From assembly GCA_945888375.1 (NCBI GenBank), contig CAMCZZ010000008.1:61224-125223 (forward strand): a stretch of 64,000 nt of DNA, written 5' to 3'. Positions 17,330 through 26,316 of the stretch are shown here, in pieces (the first letter of the stretch is position 1; each line of letters starts with the position of its first letter). The notes beneath the pieces are model-generated. The model saw only the letters and a program-made list of their open reading frames with translations, was not told the origin of the DNA and did not search any database. The translations under genes and the position numbers were made by a program. This DNA is from Akkermansia muciniphila (GTDB lineage: Bacteria > Verrucomicrobiota > Verrucomicrobiia > Opitutales > Opitutaceae).

Positions 17330-18526
17330 ATGATTCCCGGTGATTCGCATCCTCCCGGTTTTTCCAACGCGGTGCTGACCGTGAGCGAGAACCCTTTTGC
17401 GCTTGCCCCGCTGAACCGCGATGCGACCGGAGACCTGCCCGCGGTGTTGGTGGTGGCGACAGCCGGCACGGCCCGAGGCGGAGTGGACCGGCGTCTGGAG
17501 GAGGAGTTTGATATCGTGGTGACCGCGACGATCGAAGAGGCTTGCGCGCTTTTGCGTGACCGGCGTTTCGGTCTGGCTCTGCTCGATTTGCGGGAGTTGG
17601 CGCGGACTCCCTTGGAGCTGGCGCGGGTTTTGCGGGAACTGGACGCGGATATCTCGGTGATCGCGCTGGGTGCGGGGCGTGATGTGAAGGTATTGGGCGA
17701 ACATTGTCTGCAGGTGCCTTTTGATTCTCCTGATATCGTGAGGCTGGCCCATCACGAGATGGAGATGGCGATGCGGCGCCGAGGCCGCACGGCGGTTATC
17801 CGCGAGCTTGAAGGGGCGATGGCGATGATGCGCGAGGAGTTAGTGGCGAAAGATTCGCTGGCGGATTACGGCGAGGCCTCGGCGTCGATGGTGCATGATC
17901 TCAAAAACGCCCTCTTTTCAACGATGGGTTATACCGCCCGTCTCCTGCAGGAGACATCACAATTAAAGAACTCAGTGGGCAACGAGGCCGCGCAACCCAT
18001 TGACCGAATCGCGCGCAAGCTGGAGCAAACTTCCAACTACATTCTGCATCTTGCCCACACCTGCCGTTATAACGACGCCGCGCGTCCGGTGCGGGAGAAG
18101 CTGGAGCTCTGTGCCGAGATTAAGCACGTGCACGAGGTGTTGTTTTTTCAAAGTCCAAAGCTTCGCGTCGAGTTGGCGGAGGGTGAAGCCACGGATTTTT
18201 TTGTCTCGGGAGACCGCTATGAACTGCACCGCGTGTTTCAAAATCTATTCAAAAACGCGTTCGAGGCCAGGGCCCATGCGGTGGTCGCCACGTTAAGCCG
18301 GAGGCCGGGTGTGGTCGTGGTCTCTATTGCGGATGACGGCCCGGGTTTTCCGGAGGGGGAGGCGGAGGTGGCTTTCTCCCGGCCGCTGAAATCCAGTAAG
18401 CGAGGCGGGCAAGGGTTGGGCCTGCGCATCTGCCGTCAAGTGGTGGAGCGCCACGGCGGGGAGATCAGTCTGCGCAGTGAAGCGGGGCGCGGGGCGACGT
18501 TTACGCTGGTGTTGCCGGCGCGCTGA
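17330..18526 (+). CDS. Sensor histidine kinase with N-terminal receiver-like domain
   Basis: Cytoplasmic kinase of 398 aa without membrane segments. Residues about 36-150 resemble a degenerate receiver domain (AVLVVATA, FGLALLDLRE). The dimerisation helix carries MVHDLKNALFSTMGY with the likely phospho-His at 189, followed by the N-box FQNLFKNAFEA, G1 box ADDGPGF and G2 box GGQGLGLRICRQ, all intact. No response regulator is next to it; the OmpR-type regulator at 21.4 kb is a possible but unproven partner. Its last 26 bp overlap the end of the convergent ABC ATPase gene. Confidence 0.88.
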   Translation: MIPGDSHPPGFSNAVLTVSENPFALAPLNRDATGDLPAVLVVATAGTARGGVDRRLEEEFDIVVTATIEEACALLRDRRFGLALLDLRELARTPLELARVLRELDADISVIALGAGRDVKVLGEHCLQVPFDSPDIVRLAHHEMEMAMRRRGRTAVIRELEGAMAMMREELVAKDSLADYGEASASMVHDLKNALFSTMGYTARLLQETSQLKNSVGNEAAQPIDRIARKLEQTSNYILHLAHTCRYNDAARPVREKLELCAEIKHVHEVLFFQSPKLRVELAEGEATDFFVSGDRYELHRVFQNLFKNAFEARAHAVVATLSRRPGVVVVSIADDGPGFPEGEAEVAFSRPLKSSKRGGQGLGLRICRQVVERHGGEISLRSEAGRGATFTLVLPAR

Positions 18527-19508
18527 CGGCGGGGGTATCCGTCCGTCCGAACAGCTCGGCGATCACATCTTCCAGCGGGACGTCGGAAATGGTGATGTCC
18601 GCCACTGGTCCGGCGGCGAGGATGCGTCCGGTGAGGGCGACGATCTCGGCCGAGGGCACGGTAAGGATGATCTCGCCGTCATCGGTCTCGACTACCTTGC
18701 CGCCACCGAGTTCGGCCAAGCCGGGGAAGGGGATGGCAAGGGGCCGGAAGCGGATGATTTTTTTGCGACCACCGGCCGATTCGAGGCGGTCCAGAGCGCC
18801 GTCATAAATCTTGCGGCCCTTGTCGATCACGATGACGCGGTCGCACAGTTCCTGGATGTCGGCCATATAGTGGCTGGTGAGCAGGATCGTGGTGCGGTAG
18901 CGGCGGTTATAGTCGCGCAGAAAGCCGCGGACGGACTTTTGGGAAACGACGTCTAGGCCGATGGTCGGTTCGTCGAGAAAAAGCACGCGGGGTCGGTGGA
19001 GCAGGGCGGCGATCAGTTCCATCTTCATGCGTTCTCCGAGCGAGAGTTCGCGGACCATGGTGCCTAGTTTACCGCGCACGCCTAGCAGATCGACCAGTTC
19101 GTCGAGAGTGGATTGATATTGGCCGGCGGGCAGGCCATAGATGTGGCGAAGCAGCAAAAAACTTTCCTGGGCGGGCAGATCCCACCAAAGCTGGTTTTTT
19201 TGACCGAGGACCAGGGCGAAGAGGCGCCGGTAGGCATTTTCGCGCTGCACGGGGTCGAAGCCGGCCACGCGGGCGCGCCCGGCAGTCGGGTGGATGAGCC
19301 CGGCTAGCATTTTCAAGGTGGTGGTCTTGCCGGCTCCGTTCGGTCCGAGGAAGCCCACGAACTCACCTTCGGCGATGGAGAAGGAGATGTCCTTGGCGGC
19401 GGCGAGTTCCTCGAATTCGCGGTGAAAAAGGCCGCGCACGCCGGCCCAGAACCCGGGGGGCTTTTTATAGGTGCGGAAGACGCGGGTAAGGTTTTCGACT
19501 TCGATCAT
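18501..19508 (-). CDS. ABC-2 type transporter ATP-binding protein (orphan)
   Basis: ATPase subunit of 335 aa: Walker A GPNGAGKTT (residues 55-63), a non-standard signature LSLGERMK in place of LSGGQ, and Walker B VLFLDEPTIGLD. The N-terminal segment GFWAGVRGLFHREFEE, before Walker A, is typical of the COG4586-like subgroup of export ATPases. In that group two permease genes usually follow, but here the next gene downstream is convergent and the upstream neighbour is a DNA glycosylase, so the permeases must be elsewhere. It overlaps the histidine kinase gene by 26 bp at the 3' end. Confidence 0.9.
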   Translation of the reverse strand: MIEVENLTRVFRTYKKPPGFWAGVRGLFHREFEELAAAKDISFSIAEGEFVGFLGPNGAGKTTTLKMLAGLIHPTAGRARVAGFDPVQRENAYRRLFALVLGQKNQLWWDLPAQESFLLLRHIYGLPAGQYQSTLDELVDLLGVRGKLGTMVRELSLGERMKMELIAALLHRPRVLFLDEPTIGLDVVSQKSVRGFLRDYNRRYRTTILLTSHYMADIQELCDRVIVIDKGRKIYDGALDRLESAGGRKKIIRFRPLAIPFPGLAELGGGKVVETDDGEIILTVPSAEIVALTGRILAAGPVADITISDVPLEDVIAELFGRTDTPAVSAPATPA

Positions 19509-19573
19509 GGGCGGAGAGATTTATTAACCGCGGCGGTCGTGGATGGGCGCGAATAAAGGAGCCGGATACGAAT

Positions 19574-20290
19574 TTATTTCCAGATACCGGCGGCCTCAAG
19601 GGTGCGGATCGGCTCGGCGGGCCAGCCTTTGTTGGCGGCGGGGCTGGCGGGGCTGGGATGGAGCATCTGGGTGATTTTCCAGGGGTCGGCGGCGGTCGTG
19701 ACCTCGGCGAATTTTTTCGCGGCGTAGGCCCCGATGCCCACGAGGTGCTCGGGCCGCAGGAGCTCGAGCACGGCGCGGAGATGGGCGCGGCAGGGCTGCT
19801 CCACCGCGTCGCGTTCCGCGGCGGCGAGTTTATCGGGCGTAAGGTTGGCTCCGGTGGCGGCCATCCATACGAGCGGGCAATAGTTGAGGACGAAATGGTC
19901 GGCGAAAAAATGTTCGGGAGTCCCGAAACGTTCTGCAAAAAGCCCCCACAGCCGGCGTCCGCTGACTTCACTCCGGGTGCAGGACAGGCCGGTAACGGGG
20001 CGTTTCGGGTGTTCGGGCGACGGCTTTGTCACGGTATCTGTGATACGCAGCCAGTCGCGAACAGCGGCGATCTCGCCAAAGGGAACTCCGGTCTGGGTCA
20101 TACCGAAGGGCCCTGGGTTCATACCTAGAAAGACCACCCGTTTCGGGCTGGCACCGTAGCGAGTGAGGTAGGTGGTGTGAGGGGCCCACGCATAGCGAAG
20201 GGGGTTGTAGGTGCAGGCGACAGGCGGGCCAAAGGCCAGCGCGTCGACGGCGTCGCGCAGTGTGGCGGCGGAAGTGACGAGATCGGGCAT
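19574..20290 (-). CDS. SMUG1-type uracil-DNA glycosylase
   Basis: Removes uracil and some oxidised pyrimidines from DNA to start base-excision repair. The 238-aa product has the SMUG1 motif GMNPGPFGMTQTGVPFG (from Gly56), where Asn58 is the expected water-activating residue, and the second motif HPSPASPAANKGW near the C-terminus, which inserts into the DNA minor groove. Both motifs closely follow vertebrate SMUG1. It is 10 bp downstream of surE on the same strand, so the two may be cotranscribed. SMUG1 enzymes occur patchily in bacteria. Confidence 0.93.
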   Translation of the reverse strand: MPDLVTSAATLRDAVDALAFGPPVACTYNPLRYAWAPHTTYLTRYGASPKRVVFLGMNPGPFGMTQTGVPFGEIAAVRDWLRITDTVTKPSPEHPKRPVTGLSCTRSEVSGRRLWGLFAERFGTPEHFFADHFVLNYCPLVWMAATGANLTPDKLAAAERDAVEQPCRAHLRAVLELLRPEHLVGIGAYAAKKFAEVTTAADPWKITQMLHPSPASPAANKGWPAEPIRTLEAAGIWK

Positions 20291-20300
20291 GGCAGTGGGT

Positions 20301-21080
20301 TCAGAGCCGGGTGTAATCGAGGACGCTGTGGCTGATCAGACCGGAGGAGACGGCTGATTTGTCTGTTTCGAGACCGGGTGGGGAGCGGTCCAGCGCTTCG
20401 GCAAAAACAAACCGGTGGGTGCCGTCGTCGGCGGCGGGACTGAAGAGTTTGGGCACGATCACGCGGGCGGGCACGGTCCGGGCCACGGTGGAAGCGGGGG
20501 TGCAGGGGTTGGGGAAATTGAGGTTATGCACCACAAATCGTCCGGCGCCGGTGGCAGGTAGTAATTCGGCGGCGAGCCGGGCGGCGTGGGCGGCCGAGGC
20601 TTCAATGGTGGCGCGGGTGGCGGGCAGGCGGTCGAGCGATTGTCCGCTGGTGAGGGCATGCCATTCCTCGTAAGTTAGGTCTTGGGAGCAGGCCATGGCG
20701 GGCAGCCCGTGGAGGGCGCCCTCCCAGGCGGCGGCGATCGTGCCGCTGGCGGCGATAAAGCCGAGGGTGGTGTTCAGCCCGAGGTTGATTCCGGTGACGA
20801 CTCCGTCCACGGCCGCGATGCCGCCCGGCAAAAGGTGGGCGAGGGCGATGTTGACGCAATCGGCTGGGGTTCCGTCCACCGTCCACGTAGGGGCTCCTAG
20901 TCCGTGGTCGGCGCGTGCGGAGGCTACGGGCCGGTGGCGGCATTTGCTGGCACCGGTCCAACTCTGTTCACTCAGCGGGGCCACCACGAATAAATCGTGG
21001 CCGGCGGCGCGAAGTGCTGCGACCAAGGCGTGCAGCAGGGGGGAGCGGATGCCGTCGTCGTTTGAAATCAGGAGGCGCAT
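20301..21080 (-). CDS. surE: 5'/3'-nucleotidase SurE
   Basis: Hydrolyses nucleoside 5'- and 3'-monophosphates. The ATG at 21080 begins the diagnostic MRLLISNDDGIRSP, with metal-binding Asp8 and Asp9; Ser40 in SEQSWTGAS and VTGINLGLNT complete the usual metal site. Other features are SGTIAAAWEGALHG and the NLNFPNPC motif (normally NVNFP). The 259-aa length fits the family. An upstream in-frame ATG at 21119 would add 13 residues unlike any SurE and is less likely. Confidence 0.95.
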   Translation of the reverse strand: MRLLISNDDGIRSPLLHALVAALRAAGHDLFVVAPLSEQSWTGASKCRHRPVASARADHGLGAPTWTVDGTPADCVNIALAHLLPGGIAAVDGVVTGINLGLNTTLGFIAASGTIAAAWEGALHGLPAMACSQDLTYEEWHALTSGQSLDRLPATRATIEASAAHAARLAAELLPATGAGRFVVHNLNFPNPCTPASTVARTVPARVIVPKLFSPAADDGTHRFVFAEALDRSPPGLETDKSAVSSGLISHSVLDYTRL

Positions 21081-21147
21081 CCCGTGATGCGAGACAGGCC
21101 CGGTGCGCTTTGCCACCAAAAGCGCGCGGAGTGATCGTCTTCCCTGG

Positions 21148-21277
21148 GATCAGGCAGTTGTCTGGGTCACATCGAGGCGGCCTGACGGCGCCTTTTGGTG
21201 GGGCCCTCGCTCGAAATACTCTTCAAGTATTGTTCGTCCTGCGGACTCACCCTCGGCCAGCGGCTCCGGGATGCGCC
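21148..21277. repeat. Dispersed intergenic repeat, copy A
   Basis: The 298-bp gap between surE and the response regulator contains a segment that aligns by eye, with few gaps and roughly three quarters identity, to 36802-36933. Shared blocks include GGTGGGGCC, TCGAAATA, TGTTCG and CGGCTCCGGG. On the minus strand both copies read through a related peptide (copy A RTILEEYFERGPHQKAPSG). The rest of the gap shows no further gene or clear terminator. Confidence 0.7.
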
Positions 21278-21378
21278 AGCTCCGCTGCGCTCCTTCCTTA
21301 GCTCGATCCGCACCGAAATGCGCTCGCCCTTTCACCCGGCTGCTCCGCTGTTCAGCTGCAGGGGCTCATCTTACTGGG

Positions 21379-22128
21379 TCACGCGATATCGGGATTTTTG
21401 CCTTCGGGGTCGAACATATAGCCTACGCCATGGACAGTTCTCAGGGCCTCTAATCCGTTGAGGCAAGCCCGACAAAAATCCCGGACCTTAACTATGTATT
21501 GATCAAGTGATCGGCTGCGGACGTTGGCGTGTTGTCCCCACACGGCGTGGATAAGGGCCTTGCGGGTGATGACTTCTCCTTCGTGCTTATTCAGGTAGAA
21601 CATGATTCCGATTTCCTTGCGGCCTATCTTTGCGACATTTCCGTCGGGCATGGTCACTTCCAGCCTTTGAGGGTTGATCGTAGCGCGGCAAAATTGAAAG
21701 GGCTCATCCGCCACGGAGACATTGCGGGTGAGGGCAAGGTCGCTGCTGCCTTCGGAACGCCGCAGCACGGCGCGGATGCGGGAGACTAGTTCAGGATAGC
21801 TGAAGGGTTTGGTAATGTAATCGTCCCCGCCCAGCTCCAAGCCCCTGACTTTGCTGTCTTCTATGCTGTTCCCGGTTAGAAAAATGACCGGTATCTGCAT
21901 GTTTTCTCTGCGCAGATCGGACAAGAGCTCGAAACCACTTCTGTCCGGCAGGGTGATGTCTAAAAGTAAGAGATTTGCAAAATTTGCCTTGAGGAAGCGA
22001 ACAGCACTTTGACCGCGATTGCATACTTGGGTGCGCATACCCGCCTCTTCCAAGTATAGGGAAACCAGTTTTGCCAATTCCGGTTCATCCTCAACGATAA
22101 GTATTAAGGGTTTATGCGTTTTGCTCAT
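21379..22128 (-). CDS. OmpR-family response regulator (orphan)
   Basis: Two-domain transcription regulator of 249 aa. The receiver has the acidic pair Glu13-Asp14, the phospho-acceptor Asp57 in LLLLDITLPD, Thr85 and Lys107 (ITKPFSYPE). The C-terminal winged helix ends with the family pattern RSRSLDQYIVKVRD and TVHGVGYMF. No kinase is adjacent. Base composition is visibly lower in GC than in its neighbours, and it is preceded by a 200-bp AT-rich region shared with hisG, which may be where it was acquired or where it is regulated. Its target genes cannot be told from sequence. Confidence 0.93.
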   Translation of the reverse strand: MSKTHKPLILIVEDEPELAKLVSLYLEEAGMRTQVCNRGQSAVRFLKANFANLLLLDITLPDRSGFELLSDLRRENMQIPVIFLTGNSIEDSKVRGLELGGDDYITKPFSYPELVSRIRAVLRRSEGSSDLALTRNVSVADEPFQFCRATINPQRLEVTMPDGNVAKIGRKEIGIMFYLNKHEGEVITRKALIHAVWGQHANVRSRSLDQYIVKVRDFCRACLNGLEALRTVHGVGYMFDPEGKNPDIA

Positions 22129-22330
22129 GCAGTAATGAAGGCTTCATTTAATTATACATTATTGCCCCAGATCAGGATTTTTTACATCTGCAACAATTCG
22201 GTGTAAAGAAACAACTGTAAGACTTTTTTTTCGAGCGATCAGGCGCTGGAGATGAATTCATGACCTCGGGTATTCCCCTTTTGCCGCCTTTAGACTTGAA
22301 GCACCCTCTTTGCGCCCGCTCCGTTGCGGC

Positions 22331-23215
22331 ATGTCCGCCTCCGCACCGCTTCTCATGCTCGGTCTTCCCAAGGGGAGTCTCGAGGAATCGACCAAGGCCC
22401 TCTTCGCCAAGGCCGGCTGGAAAATCACGACCAGCTCGCGCTCTTATAAACCGTCCATCGACGACCCGGAACTCGACGGCCGCTTCGTGCGTGCCCAGGA
22501 GGTGGCCCGTTATGTGGACCACGGTTTTTTCGATTGCGGACTGACGGGTTGGGATTGGGTGCAGGAAAACAATGCCGACGTCGTCGAGGTATGTGACTTG
22601 GTCTATAGTCGTGCCTCTACCTTGAAGTCCCGCTGGGTCCTGTGCGTGCCCGAGTCCTCGCCGATAAAAACCGCCGCTGATCTCGCCGGGAAACGCGTCG
22701 CGACCGAGCTCGTGGACACCACCAAGCGCTGGTTCGCCGAACGCGGCATCCCTGTTCTTATCGAGTTCTCCTGGGGGGCCACCGAGGTAAAAGTTCCTGA
22801 TTTGGTCGATGCTATCGTGGACATTACCGAGACCGGCTCTTCCTTGCGCGCCAATAAGCTCCGCATCGTCGATACTTTGCTCGAGACCAACACCAAGTTC
22901 ATCGCCAACAAGGTTGCCTGGGAAAACCCGGCCAAGCGCCGCAAGATCGAGACCATCGCGCTCCTTCTGCGCGGGGCCCTCGAGGCCCACAGTAAGGTCG
23001 GCCTAAAGATGAACCTGCCACGCGCCTCGTTGGAGAATGTTATCTCCCGCCTGCCCGCCCTGCGCAACCCCACCATCGCGCCGCTCAGTAATCCTGACTG
23101 GATCGCGCTGGAGACCATCATCGATGAGAGCGTGGTCCGCGAAATCATCCCGGTGCTAAAGGCCTATGGGGCCGAGGGCATCGTCGAGTATCCGCTCAAC
23201 AAGGTCGTCTACTGA
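22331..23215 (+). CDS. hisG: ATP phosphoribosyltransferase
   Basis: First enzyme of histidine synthesis, joining ATP and PRPP. The ATG at 22331 gives 294 aa starting [23 protein letters not shown]. The signature for the PRPP site is present as [22 protein letters not shown] (in two parts: [23 protein letters not shown]). The C-terminal third corresponds to the regulatory ACT-like domain of the long HisG form, which is inhibited by histidine and needs no HisZ. No other his gene is nearby; it instead heads a run with aguB and aguA. Confidence 0.95.
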   Translation: MSASAPLLMLGLPKGSLEESTKALFAKAGWKITTSSRSYKPSIDDPELDGRFVRAQEVARYVDHGFFDCGLTGWDWVQENNADVVEVCDLVYSRASTLKSRWVLCVPESSPIKTAADLAGKRVATELVDTTKRWFAERGIPVLIEFSWGATEVKVPDLVDAIVDITETGSSLRANKLRIVDTLLETNTKFIANKVAWENPAKRRKIETIALLLRGALEAHSKVGLKMNLPRASLENVISRLPALRNPTIAPLSNPDWIALETIIDESVVREIIPVLKAYGAEGIVEYPLNKVVY

Positions 23216-23270
23216 CGCCCCTCTTTTTCTGTTTACACCTCATCGCCGCCGTCCGTCCCCGCCTCCCGCC

Positions 23271-24176
23271 ATGCCCGCTCCCAAGACCGTCACCCTCGGC
23301 CTGCTCCAGCACGCCTGCGTCGCCGATCCCGCCGCCAACCTCAAGAAGGCGCTCGCCCTAGCCGAAAAGGCGGCCAAGCGCGGTGCCCAGATCATCTGCA
23401 CCCAAGAGATGTTCCGCTCCCAGTATTTCTGCCAGAGCGAGGACCACGCCTGTTTCGGCCTGGCCGAGGCCATCCCCGGCGGACCCAGCACGGTCGCTTT
23501 CCAGAAACTGGCCAAGAAACACGGGGTCGTGGTGATCGCCTCGCTGTTCGAGAAACGTGCGAGCGGCCTCTACCACAACACGGCTGTTATCATCGATGCC
23601 GATGGCTCCGTGCTCGGCGTGTATCGCAAGATGCACATCCCGGACGATCCGCTCTTTTACGAGAAATTCTACTTCACCCCCGGTGATACCGGCTTCCGCG
23701 CGTGGGACACGAAATTCGGCCGCATCGGCGTGCTGGTTTGCTGGGACCAGTGGTATCCCGAGGCCGCCCGCCTCACCGCCATGCAGGGTGCGGAGATCCT
23801 TTTTTACCCGACTGCCATCGGCTGGCACCCGAAGGAAAAGGCTGAATACGGTGTGAACCAGCACGGCGCCTGGGAAACTATCCAGCGTTCCCATGCCGTC
23901 GCCAACGGTTGCTACGTCGCCGCGATCAACCGCATCGGCCATGAGACTATCGAGGGCGTCGGCGGGGATGGACTCGAGTTTTGGGGCCAGTCCTTCGTGG
24001 CCGGCACCTCCGGCCAGATTTTGGCGAAGGGGTCGGTGTCCGACGAAGAGGTGCTGATCGTCCCCGTTGAATTGACCAAGGTCGATGTCACCCGCACCCA
24101 CTGGCCCTTCCTTCGCGACCGGCGGATCGACGCCTACGGCGACCTCACCAAGCGTTTCATTGACCGCGCCCTTTGA
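23271..24176 (+). CDS. aguB: N-carbamoylputrescine amidase
   Basis: Nitrilase-superfamily enzyme converting N-carbamoylputrescine to putrescine, CO2 and ammonia. The catalytic triad is visible: Glu46 in CTQEMF, Lys120 in VYRKMHIPDDP and Cys157 in GVLVCWDQWYPEAAR. Its 301 residues and the C-terminal DRRIDAYGDLTKRF agree with the AguB subgroup, and the adjacent agmatine deiminase gene supports this substrate. The ATG at 23271 fits the family; an upstream frame extends to 23166 but overlaps hisG. aguA starts 2 bp after its stop. Confidence 0.95.
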   Translation: MPAPKTVTLGLLQHACVADPAANLKKALALAEKAAKRGAQIICTQEMFRSQYFCQSEDHACFGLAEAIPGGPSTVAFQKLAKKHGVVVIASLFEKRASGLYHNTAVIIDADGSVLGVYRKMHIPDDPLFYEKFYFTPGDTGFRAWDTKFGRIGVLVCWDQWYPEAARLTAMQGAEILFYPTAIGWHPKEKAEYGVNQHGAWETIQRSHAVANGCYVAAINRIGHETIEGVGGDGLEFWGQSFVAGTSGQILAKGSVSDEEVLIVPVELTKVDVTRTHWPFLRDRRIDAYGDLTKRFIDRAL

Positions 24177-24178
24177 CC

Positions 24179-25321
24179 ATGGCCAAAGCCCTAGCCCCCG
24201 CCAAGGCGGCAGCTCTCAAGCCCGCTCGCGCCTCGAAAAAGCCCGCCGCCAAGCCCGCTACCGTCCCGGGGGACGGACTGCCCGCAGCCGGTGGCTACCG
24301 CATGCCCGCCGAGTGGGAGCCGCAGGAGGCGGTGTGGTTGTCGTGGCCGCACAACTACGGCTCCTGGCCGGGCCGGTTCCGCCCCGTTCCCTATAATTTC
24401 GCCCGCATCGTGGCTGCCATCAGCCGGTTCGAGCCGGTCCGGATCAATGCCTCGAAAAAGCTCCACGCCCGCGCCGCCCGTCTTTGTGAACGGGCCGGAG
24501 CCGACCTTTCCCGCGTCACTTTTTACGACCACCCGACCAACGACGCCTGGTGTCGCGACCACGGCCCCATCTTTGTCAAAAATCCTGCCAGCGGCGCGGT
24601 CGCCCTGACCGACTGGGCCTATAATGCCTGGGGCGACAAATATCCGCCCTACGATCTTGATAATGAGATCCCGCCCTCCATCGGGCGCGTCACCGGTCTG
24701 CCCCGCTTCGTCAACGACATGGTGCTGGAGGGCGGCTCGATTGACGTGAACGGCGTCGGCGGCCTGCTCACCAGCGAGCAGTGCCTGCTCAATCCAAACC
24801 GAAACCCTCACCTTACGAAGGAGCAGATCGAGCAAAACCTGCGCGACTACCTTGGCGTGACCGATTTTTATTGGCTCGGGGAAGGCATCGTGGGCGATGA
24901 CACCGACGGCCATATCGACGATATGACGCGCTTCTTCAAGCCCGACGGCTTCATCACCTGCGTCGAGCCGAACAAGAAGGAAAAGAACCACGAAATCCTC
25001 GCTGCGAATCTCGCCTTGCTGAAGAAATTCCGCACCCCTGCGGGCAAGAAGTTCGACATTGTCGAACTGCCGATGCCGCGACCCTTCGGCTTTGATCGCC
25101 AGCGCGTGCCGGCCAGCTATGCGAATTTTCTGATTGTGAATGGCGGCGTGCTCGTGCCGACCTTCCGGCAGCCCGGTCCCGATGCCCGCGCGGTCGCGAT
25201 CATCGCGGAGTGCTTCCCTGGTCGCGAGGTGGTCGGCGTCGATTGTTACCACCTTATCTGGGGGCTCGGCACCTTGCACTGCATCTCACAACAACAACCC
25301 GCCGCGGGGTCCGTTGCCTGA
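24179..25321 (+). CDS. aguA: Agmatine deiminase with basic N-terminal extension
   Basis: Converts agmatine to N-carbamoylputrescine, the substrate of the preceding aguB product; together they make putrescine from agmatine. Motifs: PAEWEPQEAVWLSWPHN, DAWCRDHGPIF, LEGGSIDVNG, GDDTDGHIDDMTRF, and the catalytic Cys in LGTLHCISQQQPA close to the C-terminus. The start of the family domain is near residue 40; before it there is a lysine-alanine-proline-rich tail (AKALAPAKAAALKPARASKK) not usual for the enzyme. No arginine decarboxylase is in the window. The lipoprotein start overlaps its stop. Confidence 0.95.
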   Translation: MAKALAPAKAAALKPARASKKPAAKPATVPGDGLPAAGGYRMPAEWEPQEAVWLSWPHNYGSWPGRFRPVPYNFARIVAAISRFEPVRINASKKLHARAARLCERAGADLSRVTFYDHPTNDAWCRDHGPIFVKNPASGAVALTDWAYNAWGDKYPPYDLDNEIPPSIGRVTGLPRFVNDMVLEGGSIDVNGVGGLLTSEQCLLNPNRNPHLTKEQIEQNLRDYLGVTDFYWLGEGIVGDDTDGHIDDMTRFFKPDGFITCVEPNKKEKNHEILAANLALLKKFRTPAGKKFDIVELPMPRPFGFDRQRVPASYANFLIVNGGVLVPTFRQPGPDARAVAIIAECFPGREVVGVDCYHLIWGLGTLHCISQQQPAAGSVA

Positions 25322-25809
25322 TGTCCGCTTCGTTCCCACTGGGCCCGCTCCGTCTGCTTCTATCCGTCGCCACTTTGGGGCTCGCGGGCTGCGCCTCCAG
25401 TCAACGTGGCACCGGCTCGCCGCGGGCGACGCGGTTTCCTGCGGTCTTGAGTGAACGCTGGACGCCCCCGGTGAACGCGACGCGTCTGGTGGACGGGGAG
25501 CCGTCCGCCGTATTCGCGGCTGCGGCGCGCGCAGCCGAGACCATGGGTTTCGTGCTTGATCGCCGCGATGCCGCCCGCGGGCGCCTGTCCGCGGCGCGAA
25601 GGCAGTCCACCGGGTTCGACGGGGCGAGGCAGGATACGCTGGAGTTGACGGCTACGCTGCAGCCGTCTGGCGCGGTCGAGGTCGCGGTGGTTTTCCGCGT
25701 GGCGGCGGAATCGGGCGGTATGGTCACATCCGCACTGGTGCGGGACCGTGCTCCCTATGACGTCTTATTTGCGCGTTTGGTCGAAGGCTTGACGGCGGTC
25801 GCGCCGTAA
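25321..25809 (+). CDS. Small lipoprotein of unknown function
   Basis: The ATG at 25321 overlaps the aguA stop (TGATG), so it is probably translated by coupling. The 162-aa product has a signal peptide ending in the lipobox LAGC, with Cys24 predicted to be lipidated. The remainder has a region (GEPSAVFAAAARAAETMGFVLDRRDAARGRLSA) like small alpha/beta lipoproteins. No family could be assigned. Its last 55 bp overlap the end of the convergent cdd gene. Confidence 0.75.
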   Translation: MSASFPLGPLRLLLSVATLGLAGCASSQRGTGSPRATRFPAVLSERWTPPVNATRLVDGEPSAVFAAAARAAETMGFVLDRRDAARGRLSAARRQSTGFDGARQDTLELTATLQPSGAVEVAVVFRVAAESGGMVTSALVRDRAPYDVLFARLVEGLTAVAP

Positions 25810-26237
25810 TCGGCGGGCTCTATGCCCAGATCGGCCGGTCCGAAGGCGCCCGGCAGCAGGGCATCGATGGTGGTCTCGAGCGTATCTTCGCCTCGGCAAC
25901 AACTCACCACCGTCGCCTCGGGGCCAAATTCAAAGATCACCTGCCGGCAGGCTCCGCAGGGGGCGGTGGGCGAAGGGGTGGGCGTATAGACCACCACGCG
26001 CTCGACGCGCCTGGCACCGGCGGCGGCGGCGGCAAAAATCGCGGTGCGTTCGGCGCAATTGGTCAGGCCGTAGGAGGCGTTCTCCACGTTCGCTCCGGTG
26101 AAAAGCCCGCGGTCCGTCCAGATGGCGGCTCCGACAGTGAACCCGCTGTAGGGGGCGTAGGCGAGGGCGGCGGCGTCTTGGGCGGCGCGGCGCATCTGCG
26201 CGAGCGAGGGGGATTTGGGGGGAATGGCCTTGGGCAT
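25755..26237 (-). CDS. cdd: Cytidine deaminase
   Basis: Zinc enzyme for pyrimidine salvage, converting (deoxy)cytidine to (deoxy)uridine. The 160-aa product has NASYGLTNCAERTAIF (Cys61 and catalytic Glu63) and PCGACRQVI (Cys94, Cys97), the three-cysteine zinc site of the small tetrameric class. I start at the ATG at 26237 (MPKAIPPKSPS); the longer frame to 26324 would add residues without similarity. The C-terminal coding end overlaps the lipoprotein gene by 55 bp, and the two are convergent. It is divergent from dgt with about 80 bp between the starts. Confidence 0.95.
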   Translation of the reverse strand: MPKAIPPKSPSLAQMRRAAQDAAALAYAPYSGFTVGAAIWTDRGLFTGANVENASYGLTNCAERTAIFAAAAAGARRVERVVVYTPTPSPTAPCGACRQVIFEFGPEATVVSCCRGEDTLETTIDALLPGAFGPADLGIEPADYGATAVKPSTKRANKTS

Positions 26238-26316
26238 GGTGCAGGGTGGGGCGGGTCTGGGCCGAGGGCAATCTTGCGCGCGGCCCGCCGGTTGTTTGGC
26301 TCTGACCACCACCCCT

